Assembly (NCBI RefSeq): GCF_002261225.1 | Contig: NZ_NEVM01000001.1 | Coordinates: 558,001 to 622,000, forward strand | Origin: Bordetella genomosp. 10 | Lineage (GTDB): Bacteria > Pseudomonadota > Gammaproteobacteria > Burkholderiales > Burkholderiaceae_B | DNA length: 64,000 nt | Reading direction: 5' to 3' | Shown: positions 45,888-53,750 of the stretch, one piece after another | Layout: each line of letters begins with the position of its first letter | Position numbering within the stretch: the first letter of the stretch is position 1 | Translations under genes and position numbers: made by a program | The notes under the pieces: model-generated | What the model was told of the DNA's origin: nothing | Database searches by the model: none | Seen by the model: only the letters and a program-made list of their open reading frames with translations

Positions 45888-45943
45888 CCCCGGCCGGCAA
45901 TGCCTCGGCCGGCAATGCCTCCAGCCGGCAATGCCCCCGCCGG
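45888..45943. repeat. Short tandem repeat after the kinase-like gene
   Basis: Three to four units of about 15 bases, each a variant of CGGCCGGCAATGCCT, end in CCGCCGG. They fill most of the gap between the convergent genes ending at 45857 and 45945. Confidence 0.7.
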
Positions 45944-45944
45944 C

Positions 45945-46382
45945 TCAGTCCGCCCCGCGCCGCCAATGCGTCTTGGCGCCGAACTTCACCCGGTTATCGG
46001 TGAGCTTCATCTCGTCGAGCGTAACCACCCACACGGGCGAGGCAATCCCTCGCGTCTCGGGGAAGCGCTCATGGTAGAGCGCAAGCACGCGGGATGCTTC
46101 GCCCGGATCTTCCACCAACCTCGCGATGCCCGAGAACTGCAAACCCAGGATCTGGGAAATTTCTCGCGGCTGTCCCGCGACGCAGCCCGCGACTTGCGGA
46201 TGTGCCTGGATGGCGCGCGCATGCCGGGTGTCCAGGCTGCCCAGGAAGACAACCGCCACGCCTCGCGGATCGTAGGCGAAGAAGGCGCTGGACGCCCATG
46301 GACCTTGCGCGTCGTGGACGGCCAGCGACAGGACGTGATGGTCGGCGAGCAAGTCGGCGATAGCGGCGGGGACGGGTTCCAT
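45945..46382 (-). CDS. UPF0306 (YhbP-like) flavin-binding-fold protein
   Basis: A 145-residue protein of the pyridoxamine-5'-phosphate-oxidase-like split-barrel fold, close to E. coli YhbP. Similar blocks: LADHHVLSLAVHDAQGPWASSAFFAYD, DTRHARAIQAHPQVAGCVAGQP, GLQFSGIARLVEDP, RFPETRGIASPVWVVTLDEMKLTDNRV. The function of this family is not established. It is convergent with the kinase-like gene. Confidence 0.85.
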   Translation of the reverse strand: MEPVPAAIADLLADHHVLSLAVHDAQGPWASSAFFAYDPRGVAVVFLGSLDTRHARAIQAHPQVAGCVAGQPREISQILGLQFSGIARLVEDPGEASRVLALYHERFPETRGIASPVWVVTLDEMKLTDNRVKFGAKTHWRRGAD

Positions 46383-46508
46383 GACCAGCTATGTTACGGG
46401 TTTATGGGACTGGCTGGGACTGGTTGGCGTTAGTTGGGGCTAGTAGGGACTAAGCGGGTTCATGGAACGCACGCGCATGCCGCCGAGACCGCTTATCCAC
46501 GCCCCCGC

Positions 46509-46940
46509 TCATCCTTCCCGCCGCAATCGCGCCTCCGTCAACCCATCTCCCTGGCCGCCGAAATACTTGCGCAGGCATTCCTGGAAGGCCTGCTCCTCGG
46601 GCGCGACGTGGGCGAACAAGGTCATGCAGGAGCGGAATTTCATGTCGTCGGGCGAACCGAAGATTTCATGGATGTCCCGCCCCTGCACTGCGGCCACCAA
46701 GGTGGCGCACTCCCGCAGCCGCGGGCCCAGCACGGGATGGTCCAGGTACGCCCGCGCTTCTTCCCGTCCCGCGATGCCATAGGCCTGCGCCATCGCGCTA
46801 TGCCCCAGCCCGCGCAGTTGGGGAAACACGTACCACATCCAGTGGCTGCGCTTGCGCCCCGCGCGCAGCTCTTCCAATACCTGTTCGATGACCGGCGCCT
46901 GCGCGTCGACGAAGCGTTGAAGATGATGAGGATCGTCCAT
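46509..46940 (-). CDS. DUF1810 family protein
   Basis: A 143-residue protein with the DUF1810 signature: LQRFVDAQAPVIEQVLEELRAGRKRSHWMWYVFPQLRGLG, then YLDHPVLGPRLRECA and GSPDDMKFRSCMTLFAHVAP. Function unknown; helical, cytoplasmic. The ATG at 46940 is typical. It is preceded and followed by short gaps on the minus strand. Confidence 0.9.
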   Translation of the reverse strand: MDDPHHLQRFVDAQAPVIEQVLEELRAGRKRSHWMWYVFPQLRGLGHSAMAQAYGIAGREEARAYLDHPVLGPRLRECATLVAAVQGRDIHEIFGSPDDMKFRSCMTLFAHVAPEEQAFQECLRKYFGGQGDGLTEARLRREG

Positions 46941-47004
46941 GGCTGCCTCCCGCCTTACGTTTCGTGGCGATGAATCGCCAGATTTGCGGGAATACGGCCG
47001 CCTG

Positions 47005-48291
47005 TCAATCCCGGCCCGTCCGCTTGCCGCCCAGCCTCTCGATGACTTCCCGCGCCACCATGTGCAAGGGCTGGCCGGTATTCATCGCCGTCTTCTGCAA
47101 CTGGTCGTGCGCTTCCTTCTCCGTGACCCCCAGCGCCGCGACGAGCACCCACTTGGCGCGCTCGACGTGCTTGCGCTCGTCCAGGGCCTTGCGCGCCTGC
47201 GCCAGTTGGTGCTCGGATTCGGCCAGCCGCGCGGTCTGGCGCGACAGCATGTCCAGCACCGAGGCTTGCAGGCCGGCGCCCAGGTTGTCTTCGGGCGGCG
47301 CGCTCAGCGGCCGCGCCTGGACGCTGAAGACGCGGCCGGTCCCGTCGCGCGTCTCGGCGGCGGAGAGCTGGTCGAGCAGCACGCGATGATCGGCCAGTTC
47401 TTCGCGGGTCGAGGAGATGCGGGCCTGGCATAGCCGCGCCAGCCCTTCGATCAGCGCCCGTTCGACGTGGTGCATGGCGTCGATGCGCGCGGTGGCGGCG
47501 GCGAACCACGCCGCGCTCAGTTGAGGATCGACCTGCTGGCCGGCGCTGGTGCGCGCGGCGATGGTGCGCAGGCGCGCCAGCGTCTCCGTCAGCTCGCGCG
47601 CGTGCTCCCAATGCGAGGCATCGGCTTCCCGCGGGCCGCCATGGGCCATGAAGGCATCGAAGCAGCGCTCCTGCGCCTGCACCAGGGCCTGCATCTGCGC
47701 CTTGCGTTCGTCGGTGAAATAGCCGTTCAGGAAACCGACGACGCCACAGGCTCTTTCCTGCCCGGAGAGTTCCTTGCCCTGGATGAAGTTGAGCAGCGCC
47801 ACCAGCGCGCGCGTGACGTCGGCGTCGATGGCGGCGTCCGCCAGTTCGAAGACGATGGCCAGTAGCGCGCCGATCAGGCCGGTATAGCGGCCGGTGGCGG
47901 TTTCCGGCGCGATGGCGCGGCGCCGCACCTGCTCGCGCAGCGTCTCCAGCGGCTCCATCTGTTGCAAGGCATGCGCGATCGAGGACAACAGGCGCACGCT
48001 GGCGCGCTCGGTCGGACCGGCCGGCTCGATCAGTCCGTCCCAGGCCTCGCGCACCTGTTTTTCGATGGCGGCGCTTTCGCGCGCCTGCGTGGTCACCTGG
48101 ACCAGCACGGTGTCGCCGACGTCGCAAAGCAGGGCGTTGGACAGGCCCCGCTCTTTCTGCAGGCTGTGCACCAACTGGCTGATCAGGTCGACCAGCCGCG
48201 ACAATTCCGTCAGGGCTTCGAGTCGGCCCAGTTCCCGTTGGCGAGCCGCCATGAGAAAGCGCAACGGCGGCGCGAGTCGTTTCTTCTGCAT
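47005..48291 (-). CDS. nasR: Nitrate/nitrite-sensing ANTAR transcription antiterminator (NasR-like)
   Basis: A 428-residue protein with an N-terminal NIT (nitrate/nitrite sensing) helical domain (about 40–290: LVHSLQKERGLSNALL with the QKERG motif, then ACGVVGFLNGYFTDERKAQ). The C-terminal ANTAR RNA-binding domain spans about 345–410 (LAQARKALDERKHVERAKWVLVAALGVTEKEAHDQL). In Klebsiella, NasR binds the leader of the nas operon and prevents termination when nitrate or nitrite is present. Here it lies 126 bases downstream of nirD on the same strand. The nirB leader carries a matching terminator. Cytoplasmic. Confidence 0.9.
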   Translation of the reverse strand: MQKKRLAPPLRFLMAARQRELGRLEALTELSRLVDLISQLVHSLQKERGLSNALLCDVGDTVLVQVTTQARESAAIEKQVREAWDGLIEPAGPTERASVRLLSSIAHALQQMEPLETLREQVRRRAIAPETATGRYTGLIGALLAIVFELADAAIDADVTRALVALLNFIQGKELSGQERACGVVGFLNGYFTDERKAQMQALVQAQERCFDAFMAHGGPREADASHWEHARELTETLARLRTIAARTSAGQQVDPQLSAAWFAAATARIDAMHHVERALIEGLARLCQARISSTREELADHRVLLDQLSAAETRDGTGRVFSVQARPLSAPPEDNLGAGLQASVLDMLSRQTARLAESEHQLAQARKALDERKHVERAKWVLVAALGVTEKEAHDQLQKTAMNTGQPLHMVAREVIERLGGKRTGRD

Positions 48292-48417
48292 GAAGCTGAT
48301 CCCCGATTTTTCGTCATGCTAACGCAGGCGGGCGTCTTCGTGGCGATGGCGCGCCAGGCAACGTCGCGTCGCGGCGCGAGCCGGGCTCGGCGCGGACGCG
48401 ACAGCCGCCGCGGGGAT

Positions 48418-48780
48418 TCACTCCAGGTACACGTCAACCGCTTCTCCTTCCAGCCGCGCGGGCCATACCCGCAGCGCCTGCGCGGCGTCTTCCACGCACT
48501 GCCCGTCCCGCAGGCGGAAATGCTGCTTGTACATGGGCGAGGCCACCACCAGCTCGCCGCCCAGGCGGCCGAGGATGCCGCGGCCGATGACGTTGGCGCC
48601 GGATTGGGGATCCTTGTTGGCAAGCGCGTAGACCGGCTGCCGGGGCTCGTCGGGCAGGTAGAAAAGGGCGATCTGGTGGCCCTCGACCAGGGCGACGACG
48701 CCGGAGCCGGCCACCAGGTCCGCGCGCGTGCAGACGGTGCGCCAGCCGGGAGCGGCGGAGGAAGCGGGCTGGGCGCTCAC
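48418..48780 (-). CDS. nirD: Nitrite reductase small subunit NirD
   Basis: Small subunit of the cytoplasmic NADH-dependent assimilatory nitrite reductase, 120 residues with a Rieske-like fold that lacks the iron–sulfur Cys/His ligands, as usual for NirD. Recognisable parts: TVCTRADLVAGSGVVALVEGHQIALFYLP, YALANKDPQSGANVIGRGILG and KQHFRLRDGQCVED. Its GTG start overlaps the nirB stop (GTGA). Confidence 0.95.
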   Translation of the reverse strand: MSAQPASSAAPGWRTVCTRADLVAGSGVVALVEGHQIALFYLPDEPRQPVYALANKDPQSGANVIGRGILGRLGGELVVASPMYKQHFRLRDGQCVEDAAQALRVWPARLEGEAVDVYLE

Positions 48781-51389
48781 GATAGGGACTCCTCGATCAA
48801 GGGAATGATTCTGCCACCGCCCTGGGCGGTGTTTTCCGCCGCGCCGGCGGCATCCTGCCCGGCGAGGCGTTTCATGTCGGCCGGCCGCTTCTGGCCGCGC
48901 TCGTCGACGAAGACGATATCCGGGTCGCCGCCGCGCTGGTTGACGAAGGTGCGGAAGCGCTTGAGCTTTTCCGGGTCCGATAGCGCATTGGCCCATTCGC
49001 ATTCATAGCTGTCGACCACCGCCTGCATCTGCGCCTCCAGTTCGGCGCCCAGGCCCAGGCTGTCCTCCAGGATCACGTCCTTCAGGTAGTCCAGTCCGCC
49101 CTCCAGCGATTCGCGCCAGACCGACGTGCGTTGCAGCTTGTCGGCGGTGCGGATGTAGAACATGAGCAGGCGGTCGATGGCGCGGATAAGGCCCGCGTCG
49201 TCGAGATCGGTGGCGAACAATTCGGCGTGGCGGGGCCGCATGCCGCCGTTGCCGCAGACGTACAGGTTCCAGCCGCGCTCCGTGGCGATGACGCCGATGT
49301 CCTTGCTCTGCGCCTCGGCGCATTCGCGCGTGCAGCCCGACACCGCGAACTTGAGTTTGTGGGGCGCGCGCAGGCCCTTGTAGCGGTTCTCCAGGTTCAG
49401 GGCCATCTTGACGCTGTCCTGCACGCCGTAGCGGCACCACGTGCTGCCGACGCAGGACTTCACGGTGCGCGTGGACTTGCCGTAGGCATGGCCGGTTTCG
49501 AAGCCGGCCTCGATCAGTTCGCTCCAGATGTCCGGCAGCTCATGCAACTGCGCGCCGAAGAAGTCGATGCGCTGGCCGCCGGTGATCTTGGTGTAGAGGC
49601 CGTATTTCTGGCCGATGCGTCCCAGGGCCACCAGTTTCTCCGGCGTGATCTCCCCGCCGGCGATGCGCGGCACCACGGAGTAGGTGCCGTTCTTCTGCAT
49701 GTTCGCCATGAACATATCGTTGGTGTCCTGCAGGACCACGCGCTTGGGATCCTGGATGGGCTGGTTCCAGCAGGACGCCAGGATGGAGGCCACGACGGGC
49801 TTGCAGATATCGCAGCCCACGCTGCCGCGCCCATGCCGCCGCAGCAGTTCGTCGAAGGAATCGATGGCGCCGACGCGCACCAGCGCATAGAGTTCCTGGC
49901 GGGTGTAGGCGAAGTGTTCGCACAGGCTCTTGTCGACCTTGACGCCGCGCCGGGCCTGCTCGTGCTCGAAGACCTGCTTGAGCAGGGCCGCGCAGCCGCC
50001 GCAGCCGGTCGAGGCCTTGGTGCAGGCCTTCAGGTCGCCCAGCGTGGCGCAGCCGCCGTCGATGGCCGCGCATACCGCGCCCTTGCTGACGTTGTGGCAG
50101 GAGCAGACGACGGCGCCGTCGGGCAGGGCATCGGCGCCCAGCAGGGGCGGCCCGCCGGCGGCGGGCAGGATCAGGCTGGCCGGTTCGGCCGGCGCGGCCA
50201 TGGCGTTGACCGTGTATTGCAGCAGGGTGTCGTAATAGCTGTTGTCGCCGACCAGGATGGCGCCCAGGACGCGCTTGCCGTCCTCCGAGACCACCACGCG
50301 CCGGTAGCTGGCGCCCGCTTCGTCGATGTAGCGGTAGCTGCGCGCGCCCGGCGTGGCGCCTTGCGCGTCGCCGATCGACCCCACGTCCACGCCCAGCAGC
50401 TTGAGCTTGGTCGACATGTCGGCGCCCTGGAAGCGCAGGCTGCCGTCGCCGCACAACTGCGACGCCGTCACGCGGGCCATTTGATAGCCGGGCGCCACCA
50501 GGCCGAAGATCTGGCCTTCCCACACCGCGCATTCGCCGATGGCGTAGATGTCCGGGTCGCTGGTGCGGCAGCATTCGTCGACCGCGACGCCGCCGCGCGC
50601 GCCCATGGCCAGGCCGCCGAGCTTGGGCAATTCGTCGCGCGGCCGGATGCCGGCGGAGAACACCACCAGGTCGGTTTCCAGGGCCTCGCCGCCCACGAAG
50701 TTCATGCGATGGCGGTAGCGCTGGCCGGGCTTGATCGATTCGGTGGCACAGGACACGTGCACGTGCACGCCCAGGGCTTCGATGCGCGCGCGCAGCGCCG
50801 CGCTGCCCTCGGCGTCGAGCTGCGCCGGCATGAGCCGCGGCGCGAACTCCACCACGTGCGCCTCCAGGCCCAGTTGCCGCAGCGCGTTGGCGGCCTCCAG
50901 GCCCAGCAGGCCTCCGCCCACCACCACGCCGCGCCGCGCGCCCGCGGCGGCGGCGCGGATCTGGTCGAGGTCCGCCAGCGTGCGGTAGACCAGGCGGGAC
51001 GTGCCGTCCGCGCCGTCGACGGGCGGCACGAAGGGATAGGAGCCCGTCGCCAGGATCAGCTTGTCATAGCGCCGCTCGCCGGCGCTGGTGGCCAGCGTGC
51101 GCCGGGCGCGGTCCAGCGCCGTGACCTTGACGCCGAGATGCAGGGCCAGGCCCTCGTGCCGGTAATCGGCCTCGCTGCCCAGGCGTAGCGAGGCCGCGTC
51201 GCGGCCGGCGAAGTATTCCGACAGATGCACGCGGTCATAGGCGGGCAGCGTTTCTTCGCCGTACACGTCGATGCGGTATCGCGCGAGCGCGCCGTCGGCC
51301 ACCAGTTGCTCGACGCAGTGATGGGCCACCATGCCGTGGCCGACGATGGCCAGGATGGGACGGTTGGGATCGGGAGAGGGTGCGGTCAT
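48777..51389 (-). CDS. nirB: Assimilatory nitrite reductase large subunit NirB
   Basis: Reduces nitrite to ammonium with NADH. The 870-residue protein has an N-terminal FAD/NADH domain (ILAIVGHGMVAHHCVEQL, later GGGLLGLEAANALRQLG). A BFD-like [2Fe-2S] domain follows at about 426–465 (CSCHNVSKGAVC, then STGCGGC). The sirohaem/[4Fe-4S] site lies at about 645–690 (CVGSTWC and SGCTREC). I chose the ATG at 51389 (MTAPSPDPNRP). The open frame extends 58 codons further upstream, but that part covers the leader terminator and is not translated. Its stop overlaps nirD. Confidence 0.97.
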   Translation of the reverse strand: MTAPSPDPNRPILAIVGHGMVAHHCVEQLVADGALARYRIDVYGEETLPAYDRVHLSEYFAGRDAASLRLGSEADYRHEGLALHLGVKVTALDRARRTLATSAGERRYDKLILATGSYPFVPPVDGADGTSRLVYRTLADLDQIRAAAAGARRGVVVGGGLLGLEAANALRQLGLEAHVVEFAPRLMPAQLDAEGSAALRARIEALGVHVHVSCATESIKPGQRYRHRMNFVGGEALETDLVVFSAGIRPRDELPKLGGLAMGARGGVAVDECCRTSDPDIYAIGECAVWEGQIFGLVAPGYQMARVTASQLCGDGSLRFQGADMSTKLKLLGVDVGSIGDAQGATPGARSYRYIDEAGASYRRVVVSEDGKRVLGAILVGDNSYYDTLLQYTVNAMAAPAEPASLILPAAGGPPLLGADALPDGAVVCSCHNVSKGAVCAAIDGGCATLGDLKACTKASTGCGGCAALLKQVFEHEQARRGVKVDKSLCEHFAYTRQELYALVRVGAIDSFDELLRRHGRGSVGCDICKPVVASILASCWNQPIQDPKRVVLQDTNDMFMANMQKNGTYSVVPRIAGGEITPEKLVALGRIGQKYGLYTKITGGQRIDFFGAQLHELPDIWSELIEAGFETGHAYGKSTRTVKSCVGSTWCRYGVQDSVKMALNLENRYKGLRAPHKLKFAVSGCTRECAEAQSKDIGVIATERGWNLYVCGNGGMRPRHAELFATDLDDAGLIRAIDRLLMFYIRTADKLQRTSVWRESLEGGLDYLKDVILEDSLGLGAELEAQMQAVVDSYECEWANALSDPEKLKRFRTFVNQRGGDPDIVFVDERGQKRPADMKRLAGQDAAGAAENTAQGGGRIIPLIEESLS

Positions 51390-51429
51390 GAATCTCTTGC
51401 CTGTCGGATGTTGCGCAAAGCCGGATGCG

Positions 51430-51473
51430 AAAAATAAAAGGCGCCTCGGACCACGGAGGTCCAAGGCGCCTTT
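51430..51473 (-). terminator. Leader terminator upstream of nirB (antitermination target)
   Basis: On the minus strand a roughly 16-bp stem (AAAGGCGCCT…GGACC with GGTCC…AGGCGCCTTT) around a 5-base loop is followed by TTTTATTTTT, and it ends 40 bases before the nirB ATG. An alternative hairpin AGGC-AAAGGC-GCCT (51477–51464) uses the 5' half of the stem and has a hexaloop with A1 and G4, as in ANTAR target RNAs. This fits antitermination by the NasR-like protein encoded downstream. Confidence 0.75.
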
Positions 51474-51615
51474 GCCTGTCTTGCTGTCGATGCGGATGGC
51501 CGGCATGCGCCGGACGGTCGATACGAATAAAGCAATGTCCATGCCAATCGGCGGGGCGGTCACGCGCGAGAGCGCTTTCTCCCGGCGCGGCGCCGTCGCG
51601 CGGCCCGGTCACGCC

Positions 51616-51631
51616 TGCTCATGCGTTGCCA
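51616..51631 (-). promoter_or_regulatory. Possible sigma-54 promoter for nirBD
   Basis: Minus strand TGGCAACGCATGAGCA has GG and GC at the −24/−12 spacing (10 bases between), but the TTGC half is poor. If used, it would give a leader of about 215 bases containing the terminator. Nas-type operons in related bacteria use sigma-54 and NtrC. Confidence 0.3.
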
Positions 51632-51892
51632 TGCGCAGCCATACGCGGCGGCAAGCCGCGCGCGCATGACGCGTCCTGGTGCATGCCTGCCCCACGTTGT
51701 GCACTGATCGAGGGCGCGCGGCCGGCGCGGAACGCGGCGGCCCGCGAGGCGCATCGCGTGGATTTGCGTTTAAACCACGCATGAGGCGCGGCCCGGCGCG
51801 CCAGGCTTGGTCGGCCTGGGGCCGCGTGCGAAGATAGCTTCAGGTCCCGCGTCAGACGGGCCGCCTCATCCGCCAGTTTGCTTTACCCGAAA
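51632..51892. other. Rest of the divergent nirB–FUSC intergenic region
   Basis: The gap between the nirB ATG (51389) and the FUSC gene (51893) spans about 500 bases and also holds the leader terminator and the possible sigma-54 site. In this part I see no gene. A TGCAC/GTGCA-like pair near 51679–51705 could be an NtrC-type site, but it is too imperfect to call. Confidence 0.4.
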
Positions 51893-52954
51893 ATGACGAA
51901 TCACCCCCTGGTTATCCGGTCCATGCGTTTCGCGCGCCGCCTGTCGCGCCCCCTGATGGATCCGCACAGGCGCTATCAGAACGCAAAGCTCATCCACGCG
52001 ACGCGCGTCGCGCTCGGCATCCTCATCACCATCGTCTTCAGCTCCATCGCGCAGCTTCCGCATGCGGAGTGGTCGACCATCTCGCTGATCATCGTGATCG
52101 GCGGCTTGCAGCATCACGGCAATATCCGCAAGCGCGCGGCCGAACGCGCGCTGGGCACGATCATCGGCGCGGTCTACGGCCTGTTGATCATCCTGCAGCA
52201 ATCCTATTTCGGACTCTTCCCCTTGACCTACCTGCTCATGGCGGTGGGCTGCGGCGTGTGCGCCTATTACGCCATCGGCAAGGGCGGCTACATCGCGCTG
52301 CTGTCCGCGGTGACGCTGGTCATCGTGGCCGGCCACGGCGACAACCAGTTCGACGAAGGCCTCTGGCGCGCGATCAACGTGTTCATCGGCATCGTGGTGG
52401 CGCTGTTGCTGTCCTTCGCCTTGCCGCTGTACGCCACCTATTCCTGGCGCTTCAACCTGGCGGACGCCTTGCGCGGCTGCGCGCGCGTCTATGAGCGCAT
52501 CACGCAGCAGGAAGCGATTTCCAACGAAGCGCACCTGAAGGAAATGGCCCGCCTGGGCAGCGCCCTGGTGCAGTTGCGTTCGCTGATCCCCTCCGTGTCC
52601 AAGGAGGTGCACATGCCGGTGGCCAAGCTGGAGAGCATCCAGCGCAGCCTGCGTATCGTGATCAGTTGCCTGGAGATCCTGTCCACGGCCGCGGCGGACC
52701 GTTCCGTCGTCGACGCCGCCGGCGCGGCCGCGCCGGCAACGGCCGGCCTGGGGCCCGCGCCGGGAAACCATATCGCCGATGCGCTGTACGGCACGGCGCG
52801 GGCGCTGAAGTCCGGCTCGGCGCGCCGCCTGGCGCCGTATGCGCAGGACGCCGCGGGCATGGCCGCCAGCGGCACGGTGGCCGGCATGCTGGCCACCGAG
52901 GTCGAGCAGATCCGCGCGACGCTGGCGGGAACGGCGGCGCGCTGGGCGGTCTGA
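51893..52954 (+). CDS. FUSC-family membrane protein
   Basis: A 353-residue protein of the fusaric-acid-resistance/YccS-like superfamily. After a basic N-terminus there are about six hydrophobic helices between 35 and 185 (KLIHATRVALGILITIVFSSIAQLPHAEW with the conserved polar helix start, then GTIIGAVYGLLIILQ and the GGYIALLSAVTLVIVAG helices). A soluble helical domain of about 160 residues follows. Members export aromatic acids or are of unknown function. The start is ATG at 51893 rather than the TTG five codons upstream. No partner HlyD or outer-membrane gene lies beside it. Confidence 0.85.
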   Translation: MTNHPLVIRSMRFARRLSRPLMDPHRRYQNAKLIHATRVALGILITIVFSSIAQLPHAEWSTISLIIVIGGLQHHGNIRKRAAERALGTIIGAVYGLLIILQQSYFGLFPLTYLLMAVGCGVCAYYAIGKGGYIALLSAVTLVIVAGHGDNQFDEGLWRAINVFIGIVVALLLSFALPLYATYSWRFNLADALRGCARVYERITQQEAISNEAHLKEMARLGSALVQLRSLIPSVSKEVHMPVAKLESIQRSLRIVISCLEILSTAAADRSVVDAAGAAAPATAGLGPAPGNHIADALYGTARALKSGSARRLAPYAQDAAGMAASGTVAGMLATEVEQIRATLAGTAARWAV

Positions 52955-53060
52955 CGTCCTGCGTCCTGCATCTTGCGGCATCGTCGCGCGCGGTTTGCGT
53001 GCTTGGCGAGCAATGGGTTTCAAGTCGTTGATCTGTAATGCTTAATCCATTTGCTCACCA

Positions 53061-53098
53061 GGCTGTCCCAAAGCTTGTCCACACAAATTGTTGATAAC
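53061..53098. repeat. Diverged copy of the DnaA-box-like repeat (R1)
   Basis: GGCTGTCCCAAAGC followed by TTGTCCACACAAATTGTTGATAAC (the latter two halves match R2/R3, whose middle CTATCCCAGGG is absent here). Contains TTGTCCACA and, reversed, TTATCAACA. Confidence 0.6.
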
Positions 53099-53306
53099 AC
53101 GGCGGCGGCGCGGGCTGTCTCGGCTCGAAAGCGGGGCCGGCGTGGCGGATGGCGCATTTCTCTGGCGATTTGCCCGCTTGCTGCGCATTCCTTGCGCAAT
53201 TCCGGCTCAGGGCGGCCGTTCGAGGACGCCAAACGGGCGCAAAACGCCAACTTGCGACGTTTTCGATCATCATGGCGCAAGTCGCTGAGGGGAAAGGACT
53301 TTTCAT

Positions 53307-53366
53307 GTTTCTCCCACGGCTATCCCAAGCCTATCCCAGGGTTTTTCCACACAAAGTGTTGATAAC
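53307..53366. repeat. DnaA-box-like 60-bp repeat, copy R2
   Basis: Sixty bases from GTTTCTCCCACGG to GTTGATAAC, 57 of 60 identical to R3. Contains TTTTCCACA (53343–53351) and, on the opposite strand, TTATCAACA (53365–53357), each one mismatch from the DnaA box TTATCCACA. Confidence 0.8.
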
Positions 53367-53553
53367 CCCTGTGGGACGGCTGGTGAGGAGGGAGAAATCC
53401 ACAGCGCATGCATCGATAAGGCGGCCGGGCGTGTCCAAAGGCGCGGGAATGGGCGCGCCGCGCGCCGTTTTCGCTCCGGAACCCCTCCGCGCGCGCATTT
53501 GGAGCCATTTCGAGCAGCTCGTTCCAAGTCTTTGAACAGAAACGTATTTTCCG

Positions 53554-53613
53554 GTTTCTCCCATGGCTATCCCAAGCCTATCCCAGGGCTTTTCCACATA
53601 AAGTGTTGATAAC
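53554..53613. repeat. DnaA-box-like 60-bp repeat, copy R3
   Basis: Second near-perfect copy, 247 bases from R2 start to start, in the same orientation, with three mismatches. Contains TTTTCCACA and the reversed TTATCAACA. Confidence 0.8.
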
Positions 53614-53750
53614 CGGGCAGGGGATGCCTTATCCCCAGGGAGCCGGGGAACCGTCCGCCGCCACGATGCCGCGGCGATAAGATGGGAATCGATGCCGCCC
53701 CTCGCGCGCGCGGCAAATCCCACATACCGACCGACCCAGAGGAAACCGCC

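Larger units (their letters stand above)
52955..53750. other. Long gene-free region with DnaA-box-like repeats
   Basis: About 800 bases without a supportable gene; the open frames here are short or antisense to the repeats. It contains one diverged and two near-identical copies of a 60-bp element (listed separately), plus TTATCCCCA at 53628–53636. The last 50 bases before 53751 carry the oxidoreductase ribosome-binding site (GAGGAA). Confidence 0.6.

Noticed and set aside
51390-51563. N-terminal extension of NirB from the upstream in-frame ATG
   Set aside because: The extension covers the leader terminator and gives a Pro/Arg-rich stretch unlike NirB. The family N-terminus begins just before ILAIVGHGMV.
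53061-53636. Chromosomal replication origin
   Set aside because: DnaA-box-like 9-mers are present, but each has a mismatch, no AT-rich unwinding tract is visible, and none of the usual origin neighbours is in the window. Kept as a repeat finding only.
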